From the NCBI GenBank assembly GCA_036339585.1, contig JAYZAS010000018.1, forward strand, positions 62,001 to 126,000: 64,000 nucleotides of DNA, given 5' to 3'. Both the position numbers and the translations under genes were made by a program. Source of the DNA: Pseudomonadota bacterium. GTDB lineage: Bacteria > Pseudomonadota > Alphaproteobacteria > UBA8366. This document shows, piece by piece, positions 9,387 through 18,359 of this stretch (its first letter is position 1; each line of letters opens with the position of its first letter). Below the pieces are notes generated by a model. The model was given only the letters and a program-made list of their open reading frames with translations, was not told the DNA's origin and ran no database searches.

Positions 9387-10637
9387 TTATGACCTGTTCA
9401 ATGCTGTCTTGCGCTGAAAATAACGCTCTATTGAGCGGTACATAGATTTGGCAAGTTTCTTGTAAAAACTTTTCGTCCGAAACATCCGCTCATCGGCCAC
9501 ACTAGATAAATAACCTAATTCCATCAAAACTGAGGGCGTATCTGGCGATTTCAGCACTGCAAATCCGGCAAATCTGTGGGTATTCCTTAAAACTCGAATG
9601 TCGCGGGCCAACTCATCGATTAAAACTTCTCCGAAAATTGCCGATTCATTCATTGTCTGACGTTGACGCAGTCCTATGAGTATTGAAGCAACGGTATCGG
9701 ACTGACGCGAGAGATCTACGCCGGCAATGATGTCCGACCGATTCTCTCTTGCCGCTAAAGCAGCCGCCTCCCTATCTGAGGATTTCTCAGACAAGGTGTA
9801 AACTGACGCGCCCCGTATACGACGATTTTTATGACTATCAGCATGGATAGATATAAATAATTCGGCTCGTACCTTTTCAGCCATTTGATAACGTCGCCGC
9901 AATGGAACGTATGTATCTTTATTACGAGTAAGAAAAACTCTGTAACGCCCGGTTGACTTCAACAGGCGGCGAACCTCTTTTGCCGCGCGCATGGTCACAA
10001 CTTTTTCACGCAAACCACCTACACCAATTGCACCGGGATCGGGACCACCATGGCCGGGATCCAGCATAACAACCCGCATGCGGTTTTTTGTTAGACGGGG
10101 TTTTGGCTTCGAAGCCTTAGCCGATGGTAACGGCCCCTTCTGCACGACTGCTGGATCAATGAGCTTCAACCAACCGGGTGATTGAAAGCTTTTTTTGCTG
10201 GCACGATACGCCTGCTGGTTTACAATTTTCAAGTCAATAAGAAACCTATGTTTGCCGAAACTATTGATCGGCAAAAATTTATGCTGAGCAACCTCCACTG
10301 GCTCTTTCACGTCAATAACTAACCTGCTTATACCAGCTTGAAAAAGTCCGTAACGATAACTACTGACAACACCGACCTCACGCCGGCCGTCTGTTTTGGG
10401 AACACTCCATTTCAGCGCAGGGAAATCTATCACTACTCTGTAGGGTGCCGACAAAGTAAAGATTTTGTAGGGAACAATTTGATCAACATCCAGTACCAGC
10501 CTAGTGATACCAGGATGAGTTCCAAGCCTTGCATCACTGACCGTTGATTTACTCACCCCCGGTGTTGCGAAAAAAACACAAAGGACTATGGCACTGGCCA
10601 CTCTAGAAAAAAATGTCTTCACAGACTGAAATACCAC
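9387..10637 (-). CDS. amiC: N-acetylmuramoyl-L-alanine amidase, AMIN domain (AmiC type)
   Basis: A 416-residue periplasmic amidase that cleaves the bond between MurNAc and the stem peptide, used in daughter-cell separation. The N-terminus has a signal-like hydrophobic stretch (about residues 11-27). An AMIN domain follows (about 35-140), which normally targets the enzyme to peptidoglycan or the septum. The Amidase_3 catalytic domain has zinc ligands His196 (LDPGHGGPDPGA), Glu211 and His265 (ISIHADS), and the catalytic Glu373 in VLMELGYLSS. It lies upstream of mrcA and diverges from rne across a long AT-rich gap. It could be called amiA/B/C; the AMIN domain favours AmiC type. Confidence 0.94.
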   Translation of the reverse strand: MVFQSVKTFFSRVASAIVLCVFFATPGVSKSTVSDARLGTHPGITRLVLDVDQIVPYKIFTLSAPYRVVIDFPALKWSVPKTDGRREVGVVSSYRYGLFQAGISRLVIDVKEPVEVAQHKFLPINSFGKHRFLIDLKIVNQQAYRASKKSFQSPGWLKLIDPAVVQKGPLPSAKASKPKPRLTKNRMRVVMLDPGHGGPDPGAIGVGGLREKVVTMRAAKEVRRLLKSTGRYRVFLTRNKDTYVPLRRRYQMAEKVRAELFISIHADSHKNRRIRGASVYTLSEKSSDREAAALAARENRSDIIAGVDLSRQSDTVASILIGLRQRQTMNESAIFGEVLIDELARDIRVLRNTHRFAGFAVLKSPDTPSVLMELGYLSSVADERMFRTKSFYKKLAKSMYRSIERYFQRKTALNRS

Positions 10638-11272
10638 TGCGTGTTATCGAGTCACAAACTTAGAAATAATAATATTTTAGTGAAAGAGAGTCACTCTTGT
10701 CCAGTATTTTTAGTACAAATAAAGTTAAAGTTTTTTTTTTACTTATACAATTCGATTTTTATAAAATACGGATTAATTTTCACTATTCAAAGATTTATAA
10801 AATTATATTTATACTTGAATAAAATTTATAAGGGCAGAATTTTAAAAGCCAATAACTTCGAATATCGTTAGTTTATCGCAAAAAAACCATTTAAAGTTAA
10901 TTACACATTGTGAAAAGGTGCCTCATAGGCGTATTTTACTATAATGACTTTGTGATCGGCTCTCACGCTGACCAAAATTTTTTAAACAAGATGAACAGCC
11001 CATGCATAAAACACCAATGGCAACACCCAGAATAACTTCCCATAATGCCAATAGTTGGGCGCAGGTCAAAAGTATTATCAGTGCACTTCAGGGTGAGCCC
11101 AAGCTCAACCAAATTGAAAGGGCAGCATTTATTCGTGAGACTAAAATAATGCGATTAGCTAAAGGCTATCAATTACATAACCACACAGCCTGGACTATTA
11201 ACCGTAAAAACCCAACCCGGCCGGCGGCCGCTCGATCAGCGCCCTGGTTCCAGTTGATGGAGATAAATCAAA
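10638..11272. other. 635-nt divergent intergenic region with long rne leader
   Basis: This is the longest gap in the window. From about 10640 to 10900 it is markedly richer in A and T than its surroundings, with runs of T near 10728-10740, so it probably holds divergent promoters for amiC and rne. From about 10920 to 11272 the composition returns to normal and reads as a long rne 5' leader. Near 11090-11110 there is an imperfect hairpin, GGGTGAGC/GCTCAACC with loop CCAA, and a GC-rich patch (CCGGCCGGCGGCCG) at 11218-11231. RNase E genes are commonly autoregulated through the leader, but no known leader family could be recognised. An open frame 11002-11364 overlaps the rne start and has no family resemblance, so it is not called as a gene. 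Confidence 0.5.
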
Positions 11273-13504
11273 ATGAACAAACAAATGCTTATCGACGCAT
11301 CTCAGCCCGAAGAGACTCGTGTCGTAGTAATCAAGGACAGCCGGATCGAGGACTTCGATTATGATTTCGAGGCAAAGAAACAACTTAAAGGCAACATATA
11401 TCTGGCAAAGGTTACCCGGGTGGAGCCATCACTTCAGGCAGCCTTTGTGGATTATGGCGGGAACCGGCACGGATTTTTAGCTTTTAACGAAATTCATCCC
11501 GATTATTATAAAATTCCAATCGCTGATCGAGAAAAACTCATCGCCGAAGAGACAGATAACGATGAGGCCAGTGATGAAACAGAAGATGGTGATAGCGTAG
11601 AGACTTTCGGCGGAGATGACCTGGAAGATTTAGAAAAACGACGTCGAAGGTTGAGACGTCGTTATAAGATTCAGGAGGTGATAAAAAGAAGTCAAATAAT
11701 ACTGGTTCAAGTTGTTAAAGAAGAACGTGGCAATAAGGGTGCCGCCCTTACCACTTACCTCTCGCTACCTGGGCGTTACTGCGTATTAATGCCCAATACG
11801 GCTCGCGGAGGTGGCATTAGTCGCAAAATTACCAATCAAAATGACCGTAAAAGATTAAAAAAAGTTCTTGATGACTTTGGCATTCCAACCGGCATGACGG
11901 TAATCGTCCGAACTGCTGGCTCAGAGAGAACAAAGGCAGAAATCAAACGGGATTATAATTACCTGATACGGTTGTGGAATACGATCCGGGAGCAAACGCT
12001 ACAGTCGATTGCACCCACGTTAATTTATGAAGAAGCTAATCTTGTCAAACGAGCCATTCGTGACCTCTACAGCAAAGAAATTGACGAGGTATTTGTTGAT
12101 GGCAATGAGGCCTACCGTGTTGCCAAAGACATGATGAAAACTCTGATGCCTAGCCACGCAAAGAAGGTTCAACCCTACAAAAATGGTGGCACTCCTCTGT
12201 TCCACAAATATCAAGTAGAGGGCCAACTGAACAGCATTAACAGTCCAGAGGTACAGCTTCGCTCTGGAGGTTCTGTTGTTCTCCATCAGACCGAAGCTTT
12301 GGTGGCAATTGATGTCAATTCGGGCCGCGCAACGCGGGAACGCCATATCGAAGAAACAGCACTTAGAACCAATTTAGAAGCTGCCGAAGAGATCGCGCGC
12401 CAGCTTCGACTTCGAGATTTGGCAGGCCTGATAGTTATTGATTTTATAGACATGGACGAGAACCGGAATAATCATGCTGTAGAACGCCGCCTGAAAGACT
12501 CAATACGGGCCGATAGAGCTCGTATCCAAGTCGGCAGGATAAGCCACTTTGGATTGCTCGAAATGTCGCGACAGCGTTTGCGCCCGAGCCTGACGGAAAT
12601 TTCCAGTCAACTTTGCACTCATTGCGCTGGCACAGGTCTACTGCGGTCAATAGAGTGGTCGGCATTGTACACCTTACGGTCAATTGAAGAAGAGGCAATA
12701 AAAAGCAAGCCTGGTAGGATCACCGTTTGTGTAAATCCTGACTGCGCCCTTTACATACTCAATCACAAGCGAGACGCATTAGCTAATATTGAGGAAAGAT
12801 ATGACATAAATGTAACCGTGATTGCAGACAGCGATCTGGGCGGCGAAACTTGTATGTTTCAAGGGGAGAACGGCGAGAGAATCTCGCCCACGGCACGGAA
12901 AAGCAGTGACGGTGATAATGATGGGAAGAAACACAAGCGGTCTCGCAGGCGAAGGCGTGGCCGTAGTGAAGAGACCCAATCTGAAAATGGCCCTGACAGC
13001 ACTAAACAAGCCGATCATCCTAAAGATAATGAAAGCGATGAACGTGAGGGACAGCGTAAGCGTCGCAGACGAGGCAGACGTGGGGGGAGACGTCGCGGAC
13101 GTAAGAGTACTCATGAAAATCTAGAAAATAAAGAGGGTCAATCATCACCCGGATTAAATATCGACGAAAAAGCACGTACTACTGACCCTGTAACCAATAG
13201 CCTTTCTGAAAACGAAAAGCCCATTTCTGAGAAAATATCAGAGAAGAAAAAATCAGAAGGTCGGCACCGCCAAAAGACTTCAGGCACTTCAAAAAAGGTA
13301 GTGTCTGCAAAGGAAAAGCAAAAAGAAATAGATGCGCCCGAAGTTCAAGATTCCGGTTCTAAAGACACCCTTAAGTCGGGTATTGGTAAAAAAAAGACCA
13401 AGGCATCAGAAAAGAAACCGTTATCTGCAAGCACTACGACATCTGCCGACAACAATGAGAAGAGGGAAAAACGCACGGGCTGGTGGAACAAAGTACTCAA
13501 TTAA
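11273..13504 (+). CDS. rne: Ribonuclease E/G family endoribonuclease
   Basis: A 743-residue single-strand-specific endoribonuclease for mRNA decay and rRNA/tRNA maturation. It has an S1 domain from about residue 37, interrupted by an acidic stretch (about 92-120) and a basic patch EKRRRRLRRR (121-130); such an insert is usual in alphaproteobacterial RNase E. The RNase-H-like catalytic domain carries Asp347 in AIDVNSGRAT and Asp390 in LIVIDFIDMD. The Zn-link is C448-THC-A (CTHCAGTG). The C-terminal 240 residues are a disordered basic scaffold with arginine-rich blocks (RSRRRRRGR and RKRRRRGRRGGRRRGRK), probably RNA-binding and degradosome-organising. GGAG lies about 10 nt before ATG 11273. The stop overlaps the convergent aminotransferase stop by 3-4 nt. 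Confidence 0.95.
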   Translation: MNKQMLIDASQPEETRVVVIKDSRIEDFDYDFEAKKQLKGNIYLAKVTRVEPSLQAAFVDYGGNRHGFLAFNEIHPDYYKIPIADREKLIAEETDNDEASDETEDGDSVETFGGDDLEDLEKRRRRLRRRYKIQEVIKRSQIILVQVVKEERGNKGAALTTYLSLPGRYCVLMPNTARGGGISRKITNQNDRKRLKKVLDDFGIPTGMTVIVRTAGSERTKAEIKRDYNYLIRLWNTIREQTLQSIAPTLIYEEANLVKRAIRDLYSKEIDEVFVDGNEAYRVAKDMMKTLMPSHAKKVQPYKNGGTPLFHKYQVEGQLNSINSPEVQLRSGGSVVLHQTEALVAIDVNSGRATRERHIEETALRTNLEAAEEIARQLRLRDLAGLIVIDFIDMDENRNNHAVERRLKDSIRADRARIQVGRISHFGLLEMSRQRLRPSLTEISSQLCTHCAGTGLLRSIEWSALYTLRSIEEEAIKSKPGRITVCVNPDCALYILNHKRDALANIEERYDINVTVIADSDLGGETCMFQGENGERISPTARKSSDGDNDGKKHKRSRRRRRGRSEETQSENGPDSTKQADHPKDNESDEREGQRKRRRRGRRGGRRRGRKSTHENLENKEGQSSPGLNIDEKARTTDPVTNSLSENEKPISEKISEKKKSEGRHRQKTSGTSKKVVSAKEKQKEIDAPEVQDSGSKDTLKSGIGKKKTKASEKKPLSASTTTSADNNEKREKRTGWWNKVLN

Positions 13505-14643
13505 CTTGACCTTTGAAGTTGGGCAATTGCTTGTTCTATAACATCCGGTGCTTCAGCATAAGAGATGCGAACAGATGTTTTCCCATAGTTGGGATCAAAG
13601 TCGCAACCCGGTGTTAGAGCTACTCCAGTTGCATTTAGAATGTCTTGGCAAAATTTCTCACTGTTATTAGTTTGAGCTGATACATCCGCGTACATGTAAA
13701 AGGCTCCATCGGCTGGGGCACATCTATCAAACCCTACATCAGGCAAATTTTTTATGAGAAAGTCTCTATTCCTTCGGTATTGTGCTACCCAGTTTTCTAA
13801 TTCGTCATGACACTTGAATGCTGCTTTTGCTGCAACCTGCGAAACCGCAGGTGCGCAAATAAATAGATTTTGTTGGAGACACTCTATTGAGCGCAAAAGC
13901 TCTGGAGGTAATACCATCCAACCAATTCGCCAACCAGTCATGGAAAAATATTTTGAAAAACTATTAATAACAATAGCATCGGAGTTTAATGAAGTTGCAG
14001 TAACTTCTTGGCGTTCGTGGGAAATCCCATGGTATATTTCATCAGAGATTAGACGAATATTCTCAACATCACAGAAGTCTGATAGAGCCCCCAATTCTTC
14101 AGGAAGAAGCATAGTACCGCTCGGATTTGATGGTGACGCAATAACCAATCCGTCAAGCGGCAAAACTGTCTCTAAAAGTTCCGGGGTTGGCTGAAATCTG
14201 CAAGTTATATCGGTTTGAATAACTACTGGCGTTATTCCAAAGGCCTGCAAAATATGTCGGTAACAGGGATATCCAGGAGAAATTACCGCTACCCGATCTC
14301 CTACATCAAAAGCAGCGAGGAAGCTTAACACAAACCCTGCCGAAGAGCCGGCGGTAACGGCAATTCGTTCCACTGGCACATCAAATTTATAATGATCACG
14401 ATAATGTTTAGAAATTGCACTTCTCAAAGAAGACATTCCAAACGCATCGGTGTACCCTAATTTTTCTGAAGAGAGCACACTACCAACAGCCTCAACAACT
14501 CTGCTAGGGGCGCCAGTGCTAGGCTGACCAATTTCGAGATGATACACCGCTTCGCCATCAATCATTTTTTGATTCGCTGCTTTAAGCACATCCATAACCA
14601 TAAATGATGGAATGCATCCCCTAGTGGAAATCTTCAACGCCAT
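13501..14643 (-). CDS. PLP-dependent aminotransferase class I/II
   Basis: A 380-residue fold-type I aminotransferase. The cofactor lysine sits in NSFSKYFSMTGWRIGW. Also visible are the substrate region LEIGQPSTGAPS near the N-terminus, SPSNPSGTML (Asn for the PLP ring), DEIYHGI and the C-terminal arginine region SVRISYAEA. This pattern suits the aspartate/aromatic aminotransferase family (AspC/AvtA-like); the substrate cannot be fixed. It follows the GGT-like gene by 17 nt on the same strand, so the two are probably co-transcribed. The 3' end overlaps that of rne, so the two transcripts converge without a spacer. Confidence 0.88.
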   Translation of the reverse strand: MALKISTRGCIPSFMVMDVLKAANQKMIDGEAVYHLEIGQPSTGAPSRVVEAVGSVLSSEKLGYTDAFGMSSLRSAISKHYRDHYKFDVPVERIAVTAGSSAGFVLSFLAAFDVGDRVAVISPGYPCYRHILQAFGITPVVIQTDITCRFQPTPELLETVLPLDGLVIASPSNPSGTMLLPEELGALSDFCDVENIRLISDEIYHGISHERQEVTATSLNSDAIVINSFSKYFSMTGWRIGWMVLPPELLRSIECLQQNLFICAPAVSQVAAKAAFKCHDELENWVAQYRRNRDFLIKNLPDVGFDRCAPADGAFYMYADVSAQTNNSEKFCQDILNATGVALTPGCDFDPNYGKTSVRISYAEAPDVIEQAIAQLQRSS

Positions 14644-14660
14644 AAACTTGGCTCCTTTTA

Positions 14661-16148
14661 TTAATCCTTATCACGAATATCTTTTTTGAACCGAGTGCCG
14701 ACACCAGTACCCCGTCTATCAGCCTTAACCTGACAGGCCGGATCACCACGCGAAACAGGTGGCAGCCCATTGGGACAGTAAAGAGCATTTATTCGGCCGA
14801 TTGATGGTACAATCGCGATATTTGGGTTTGAATAATCTACGTTATCATTTTTTTCTGCGCGAATGACCTTTTCCAAAATTATTGAGCCATCATGGTTTAC
14901 ATGTGCACGAGGATGATCACTAGCTTGTTGCAGGGATTCGAAAGACAATAGCACCCTCGCCGCAACTCCGGTCAACGCAGTAGATCCAGCAGCGCTGCTG
15001 TATCCAGATGCCCCAAATAAGAACTTATGGTTTTGCGAATCGATTGCTAGTAGAAGTGCATTGCTTCTACTGCGGTTAATTGGTGATAGCGCAAATCCTA
15101 ATCCCGGAAGGAATTTTCCAGTGCCAAACTTTCGCCCCGTTGTTACAGAACAGACTACTGCCAGACCGTCACCATCCACAACCACAAACCCGCTACCCAC
15201 GTTAGAAGTTGCTTCTTTTGCGCTTGCGGGCCCCAATGCTTTCGCCAAGTCAATGGCCCCTGTTCGAGTTTTCAAAAACGTTAAATCTCTTTTTTTGGTA
15301 AAACGCTGCCAAAAGGCAACTGCGCGGTTTTGGTTTTTTGTTACAGGCAAAAAAATTGATCTTCCTTCTAAACGTACTTCTTTTGCAGGCAGCCATCGAG
15401 GCTTAGCAATACTGAGTGCTGTGTGATCAATTTTCTGTCCCTGTCTTCCGGCAGCAGAAATAATTCTTTTGGCAAGGGCGCCCCGATAAAAAATACCAGC
15501 CCCCCGCGCAGCAATATTTCCTAGAACGGCTCCAAGCTCGATTTGCTGTAAAATAATCCCCTCGCCAAATGGCAATCCAAGGCGATCAAAAAACAAAGAT
15601 AGAGCAGTGGCATCATTTGCTAATCTAGGCACCTCTGATTTCAGGTCATTGATAAATCCACGCGAGGTTGTCACACCTTCGCGAGCAACACCGGCAATTC
15701 TATTCAGTAGTGAAGTCCAGCTCAAACGACCAAACCGCGCATGAAGCCAAGCCATACCACGAACCGACATTGGGATGGATAACTTATCGCCAACAACCCT
15801 AGGAGGAGTGTGACTAAAATCAAGCACTTTTACTTTTTTGACTCTGGGATCATATACCATACATGTTCCGCTACTTCCTATCCCGGCCTGGGATGGAAAT
15901 GTTACTGCGAGAGTGAAATAAAGTCCCACGGCAGCATCTGCCGCATTCCCCCCTCGTGCGAGCATATCACGAGCTGTTAAAACCGCAGTTGGCTCATCAG
16001 CTACAACAGCTGCGTGGAGTATGGATGGGGGTGTTTTGGGCAGTATTGAATTGGTTGCCCGTTCAATCGAAGAACACCCGGTGAGGGCAAAAAATAATGT
16101 AATTATGATTAAACGGACGAAACCTTGGTTGCTCCATGCCACTGGCAC
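14661..16148 (-). CDS. Gamma-glutamyltransferase-like lipoprotein, nucleophile not conserved
   Basis: The frame resembles gamma-glutamyltranspeptidase. The N-terminal ARDMLARGGNAADAAVG block is canonical, as is the following region up to SHTPPR. At the normal autoprocessing point, where the family has T-T-H-[FY]-S-V-V-D, this protein reads VGSGFVVVDGDG, so the nucleophilic Thr aligns with Gly and the next residue is Ser. The later SSM and glycine-rich oxyanion blocks are also altered (GASGYSSAAG). The start of the mature protein is a lipobox (FFALTGCSS), so it is probably a lipoprotein. The start is uncertain: GTG at 16148, GTG at 16142 or TTG at 16163 all place the signal peptide well. An upstream ATG at 16283 would overlap the divergent M48 gene and is unlikely. 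It may be a degenerate GGT acting as a binding protein, or an enzyme with a changed nucleophile. Confidence 0.75.
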   Translation of the reverse strand: MPVAWSNQGFVRLIIITLFFALTGCSSIERATNSILPKTPPSILHAAVVADEPTAVLTARDMLARGGNAADAAVGLYFTLAVTFPSQAGIGSSGTCMVYDPRVKKVKVLDFSHTPPRVVGDKLSIPMSVRGMAWLHARFGRLSWTSLLNRIAGVAREGVTTSRGFINDLKSEVPRLANDATALSLFFDRLGLPFGEGIILQQIELGAVLGNIAARGAGIFYRGALAKRIISAAGRQGQKIDHTALSIAKPRWLPAKEVRLEGRSIFLPVTKNQNRAVAFWQRFTKKRDLTFLKTRTGAIDLAKALGPASAKEATSNVGSGFVVVDGDGLAVVCSVTTGRKFGTGKFLPGLGFALSPINRSRSNALLLAIDSQNHKFLFGASGYSSAAGSTALTGVAARVLLSFESLQQASDHPRAHVNHDGSIILEKVIRAEKNDNVDYSNPNIAIVPSIGRINALYCPNGLPPVSRGDPACQVKADRRGTGVGTRFKKDIRDKD

Positions 16149-16185
16149 TAGTACAGTCCGCAAAAAATACTGTTGGTTATTTTTT

Positions 16186-17577
16186 ATGTGCCCAAATTTT
16201 TTTGTAAAATATCTGTATCGATTGAATATCATATTTGCCATCTTAATGTGGGGTTGCATTACTATTGTGGCATTTACAAGCACACACGCTCAGGCGCAAG
16301 CCCCTAGGGTTGTTCGAGATACTGAAATAGAAAATACCATTCGTGCATACGGGGCGCCACTTTTTGAAGCTGCTGGTCTGAATTTAGGTGCTGTGAAGAT
16401 CCGTATTATTTTATCCCGAGACCTTAATGCTTTTGTCGCGGGCGGACAGCAGATTTTCGTGAACACTGGTCTTCTAAGTCGAGCCGATGACCCAAGTCAG
16501 GTGATTGGGGTGCTCGCACATGAAATCGGGCACATCACTGGCGGTCATCTTTCAAGAATTCAAGAGGGGCTGCGCAATGCGTCAAACCAATCCATCATTG
16601 CTACAGTGCTTGGTGCCGCAGCAGCTATTGCGGCTGGCCAACCTGAGGGGCTAAGTGGAGCTATCATTGGGGGACAAGCTCTTGGTCAACGCGCTTTATT
16701 TAAATATACCCAAGGTATGGAACAGGCTGCAGATCAAGCTGGCGTCGATATCCTCGACCGCACTGAACAATCCTCCAGAGGATTGCTCAACTTTCTCAAA
16801 ATATTACAAAAAAATGCCTTATTATACACTGCCTCCCGTGACCCCTACGCATCAACACATCCACTCACGAAAGACAGGATATTATTCCTAGAAAATCATG
16901 TTGCGAGCTCTCCCTATTCGAATGTGCAAACGCCACAGCAATATGTGGTTATGCACGCCCGTGCACGTGGTAAAATAAATGGATATGTGAACGATCCAAC
17001 AAAAACCCTAGAGACTTATAAGGCTAGAGATAAGAGTGTTGAGGCACGTTATGCAAGGGCGTATGCCTACATGAAACTCAATGATAAAAGAAATGCACTA
17101 GCGATCATTGATGAGCTTTTATCCGAATCCCCCCAAGATCCGTTTTTTCACGAATTGAAGGGGGACATTTTGAAAAATGCAGCTGATGTCAATGGGGCCA
17201 TCCGATCATATACACGGGCAATAAAAATCATCCCATGGGCAGCGTTGATCCGTGTCAATCTTGCCCGCATGCAACTGGCGCTTAATAATCCAAAACTGGA
17301 TGAAGAAATCATTCTCAATGTGAGGAATGCTCTCCGATACGAGAACAAAATACCGGCGCTTTGGCGTCAATTGGCTACCGTATACGGACGCAGGGGCCAA
17401 ACAGGAAAAGCGTCTTTAGCACTAGCAGAAGAGGCCATGCTGAAAGGAGACTTAAATCGGGCCAAGCAAAATGTTAAAAGGGCGTTAGGAATTTTGTCTG
17501 CAGGGTCACCGGAGCATATTCGCGCCCAAGACATCGAGAATGAGATTACAAATGCATCTATCGATACAGGTCAATAA
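16186..17577 (+). CDS. M48 family metalloprotease with TPR repeats (BepA/YfgC-like)
   Basis: A 463-residue exported zinc protease. The N-terminal hydrophobic segment ends in THAQAQA, a likely signal-peptidase site near residue 38. The M48 domain carries HEIGH (His112, Glu113, His116) and the downstream glutamate region GMEQAADQAG. From about residue 290 the protein is helical with TPR-like repeats (ARAYAYMKLNDKRNAL, ELKGDILKNAADVNGAI). The family includes BepA, which degrades or helps fold outer-membrane proteins such as LptD. ATG 16186 was chosen because the longer frame from 16021 would cross the divergent GGT-like gene. The DsbA-like gene follows directly, so the pair may serve envelope protein quality control. 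Confidence 0.92.
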   Translation: MCPNFFVKYLYRLNIIFAILMWGCITIVAFTSTHAQAQAPRVVRDTEIENTIRAYGAPLFEAAGLNLGAVKIRIILSRDLNAFVAGGQQIFVNTGLLSRADDPSQVIGVLAHEIGHITGGHLSRIQEGLRNASNQSIIATVLGAAAAIAAGQPEGLSGAIIGGQALGQRALFKYTQGMEQAADQAGVDILDRTEQSSRGLLNFLKILQKNALLYTASRDPYASTHPLTKDRILFLENHVASSPYSNVQTPQQYVVMHARARGKINGYVNDPTKTLETYKARDKSVEARYARAYAYMKLNDKRNALAIIDELLSESPQDPFFHELKGDILKNAADVNGAIRSYTRAIKIIPWAALIRVNLARMQLALNNPKLDEEIILNVRNALRYENKIPALWRQLATVYGRRGQTGKASLALAEEAMLKGDLNRAKQNVKRALGILSAGSPEHIRAQDIENEITNASIDTGQ

Positions 17578-17597
17578 TGGACGGAGCTCGAATTAAT

Positions 17598-18353
17598 ATG
17601 AAACGATTTTCCATTATTTCGGCATACGCGCTATTTATTTCCGGGATTTTTTTATTTTTCAGTTTTTCGACTAAAGCTGAGCCTTTCACGCCTTCACAAA
17701 AGAAAGCCATTGAACAGATTATCCAAAACTATCTGCTCAATAAGCCAGAGTTAATAGTAAAATCAATGGAAAAGCTCCGCGAACGAGAACAGGCAGAGCA
17801 AATTAATAAGACCAAAGGATTACTCAGGACTTATTCAGACCGCATTTACCAACATCCAATGTCGCCGTATACAGGCGACAAAAATGGTGACGTAACATTG
17901 GTTGAATTTTTCGATTATCAATGCGGTTACTGTAAACAAGTTACTGAATCAATAATCATGCTCATGAAAAATGATCCGGGTCTACGCGTTGTATTGAAAG
18001 AACTTCCGATTTTAGGCAAAACCTCGTTAATTGCGGCAACTGCGGCTATGGCCTCTAGAAAACAGGGTAAATACTTTGATTTTCACGTTGCGTTAATGAA
18101 AAACCGTGGAAGTTTAAACCCTAAAAGAATTATGAAAATTGCAAAAAGCGTGGGCATTAATACAGCAGAATTAAAAAAAGATATGAGTGATCCTGCAATC
18201 GATACCTATATTGAGGACACTACTGAACTTGCACAAAAGCTAGGAATAAAGGGAACACCTGCATTTATTATCGGCGACCAAATCGTGCCAGGGGCAGCAA
18301 GCCTTAAGCAACTGAAAAAGTTCATCGAGAAAGAACGAAATGGCAAGCAGTAA
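17598..18353 (+). CDS. DsbA family thiol:disulfide oxidoreductase
   Basis: A 251-residue periplasmic thioredoxin-fold protein. A signal peptide covers about residues 1-27 (ending STKA). A helical N-terminal region (about 30-75) precedes the thioredoxin domain, as in Com1/ScsC-like proteins, where it can drive oligomerisation. The active site is CGYC (Cys109, Cys112) in FDYQCGYCKQV and the cis-Pro loop is GTPAFIIGDQIVPGA. ATG 17598 was chosen because GGAG lies about 10 nt upstream and it begins the signal peptide. A nearer ATG at 17577 overlaps the preceding stop and would add seven residues. It is likely translated in an operon with the M48 protease. Oxidase or isomerase activity cannot be told apart. 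Confidence 0.92.
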   Translation: MKRFSIISAYALFISGIFLFFSFSTKAEPFTPSQKKAIEQIIQNYLLNKPELIVKSMEKLREREQAEQINKTKGLLRTYSDRIYQHPMSPYTGDKNGDVTLVEFFDYQCGYCKQVTESIIMLMKNDPGLRVVLKELPILGKTSLIAATAAMASRKQGKYFDFHVALMKNRGSLNPKRIMKIAKSVGINTAELKKDMSDPAIDTYIEDTTELAQKLGIKGTPAFIIGDQIVPGAASLKQLKKFIEKERNGKQ

Positions 18354-18359
18354 TTTACC

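Noticed and set aside
11002-11364. Open frame of 120 codons in the rne leader
   Set aside because: It overlaps the rne start in another frame, has no family resemblance, and its region looks like a structured leader.
12779-13114. Antisense frames in the rne C-terminal region
   Set aside because: They are produced by arginine-rich codons and carry no features of a gene.
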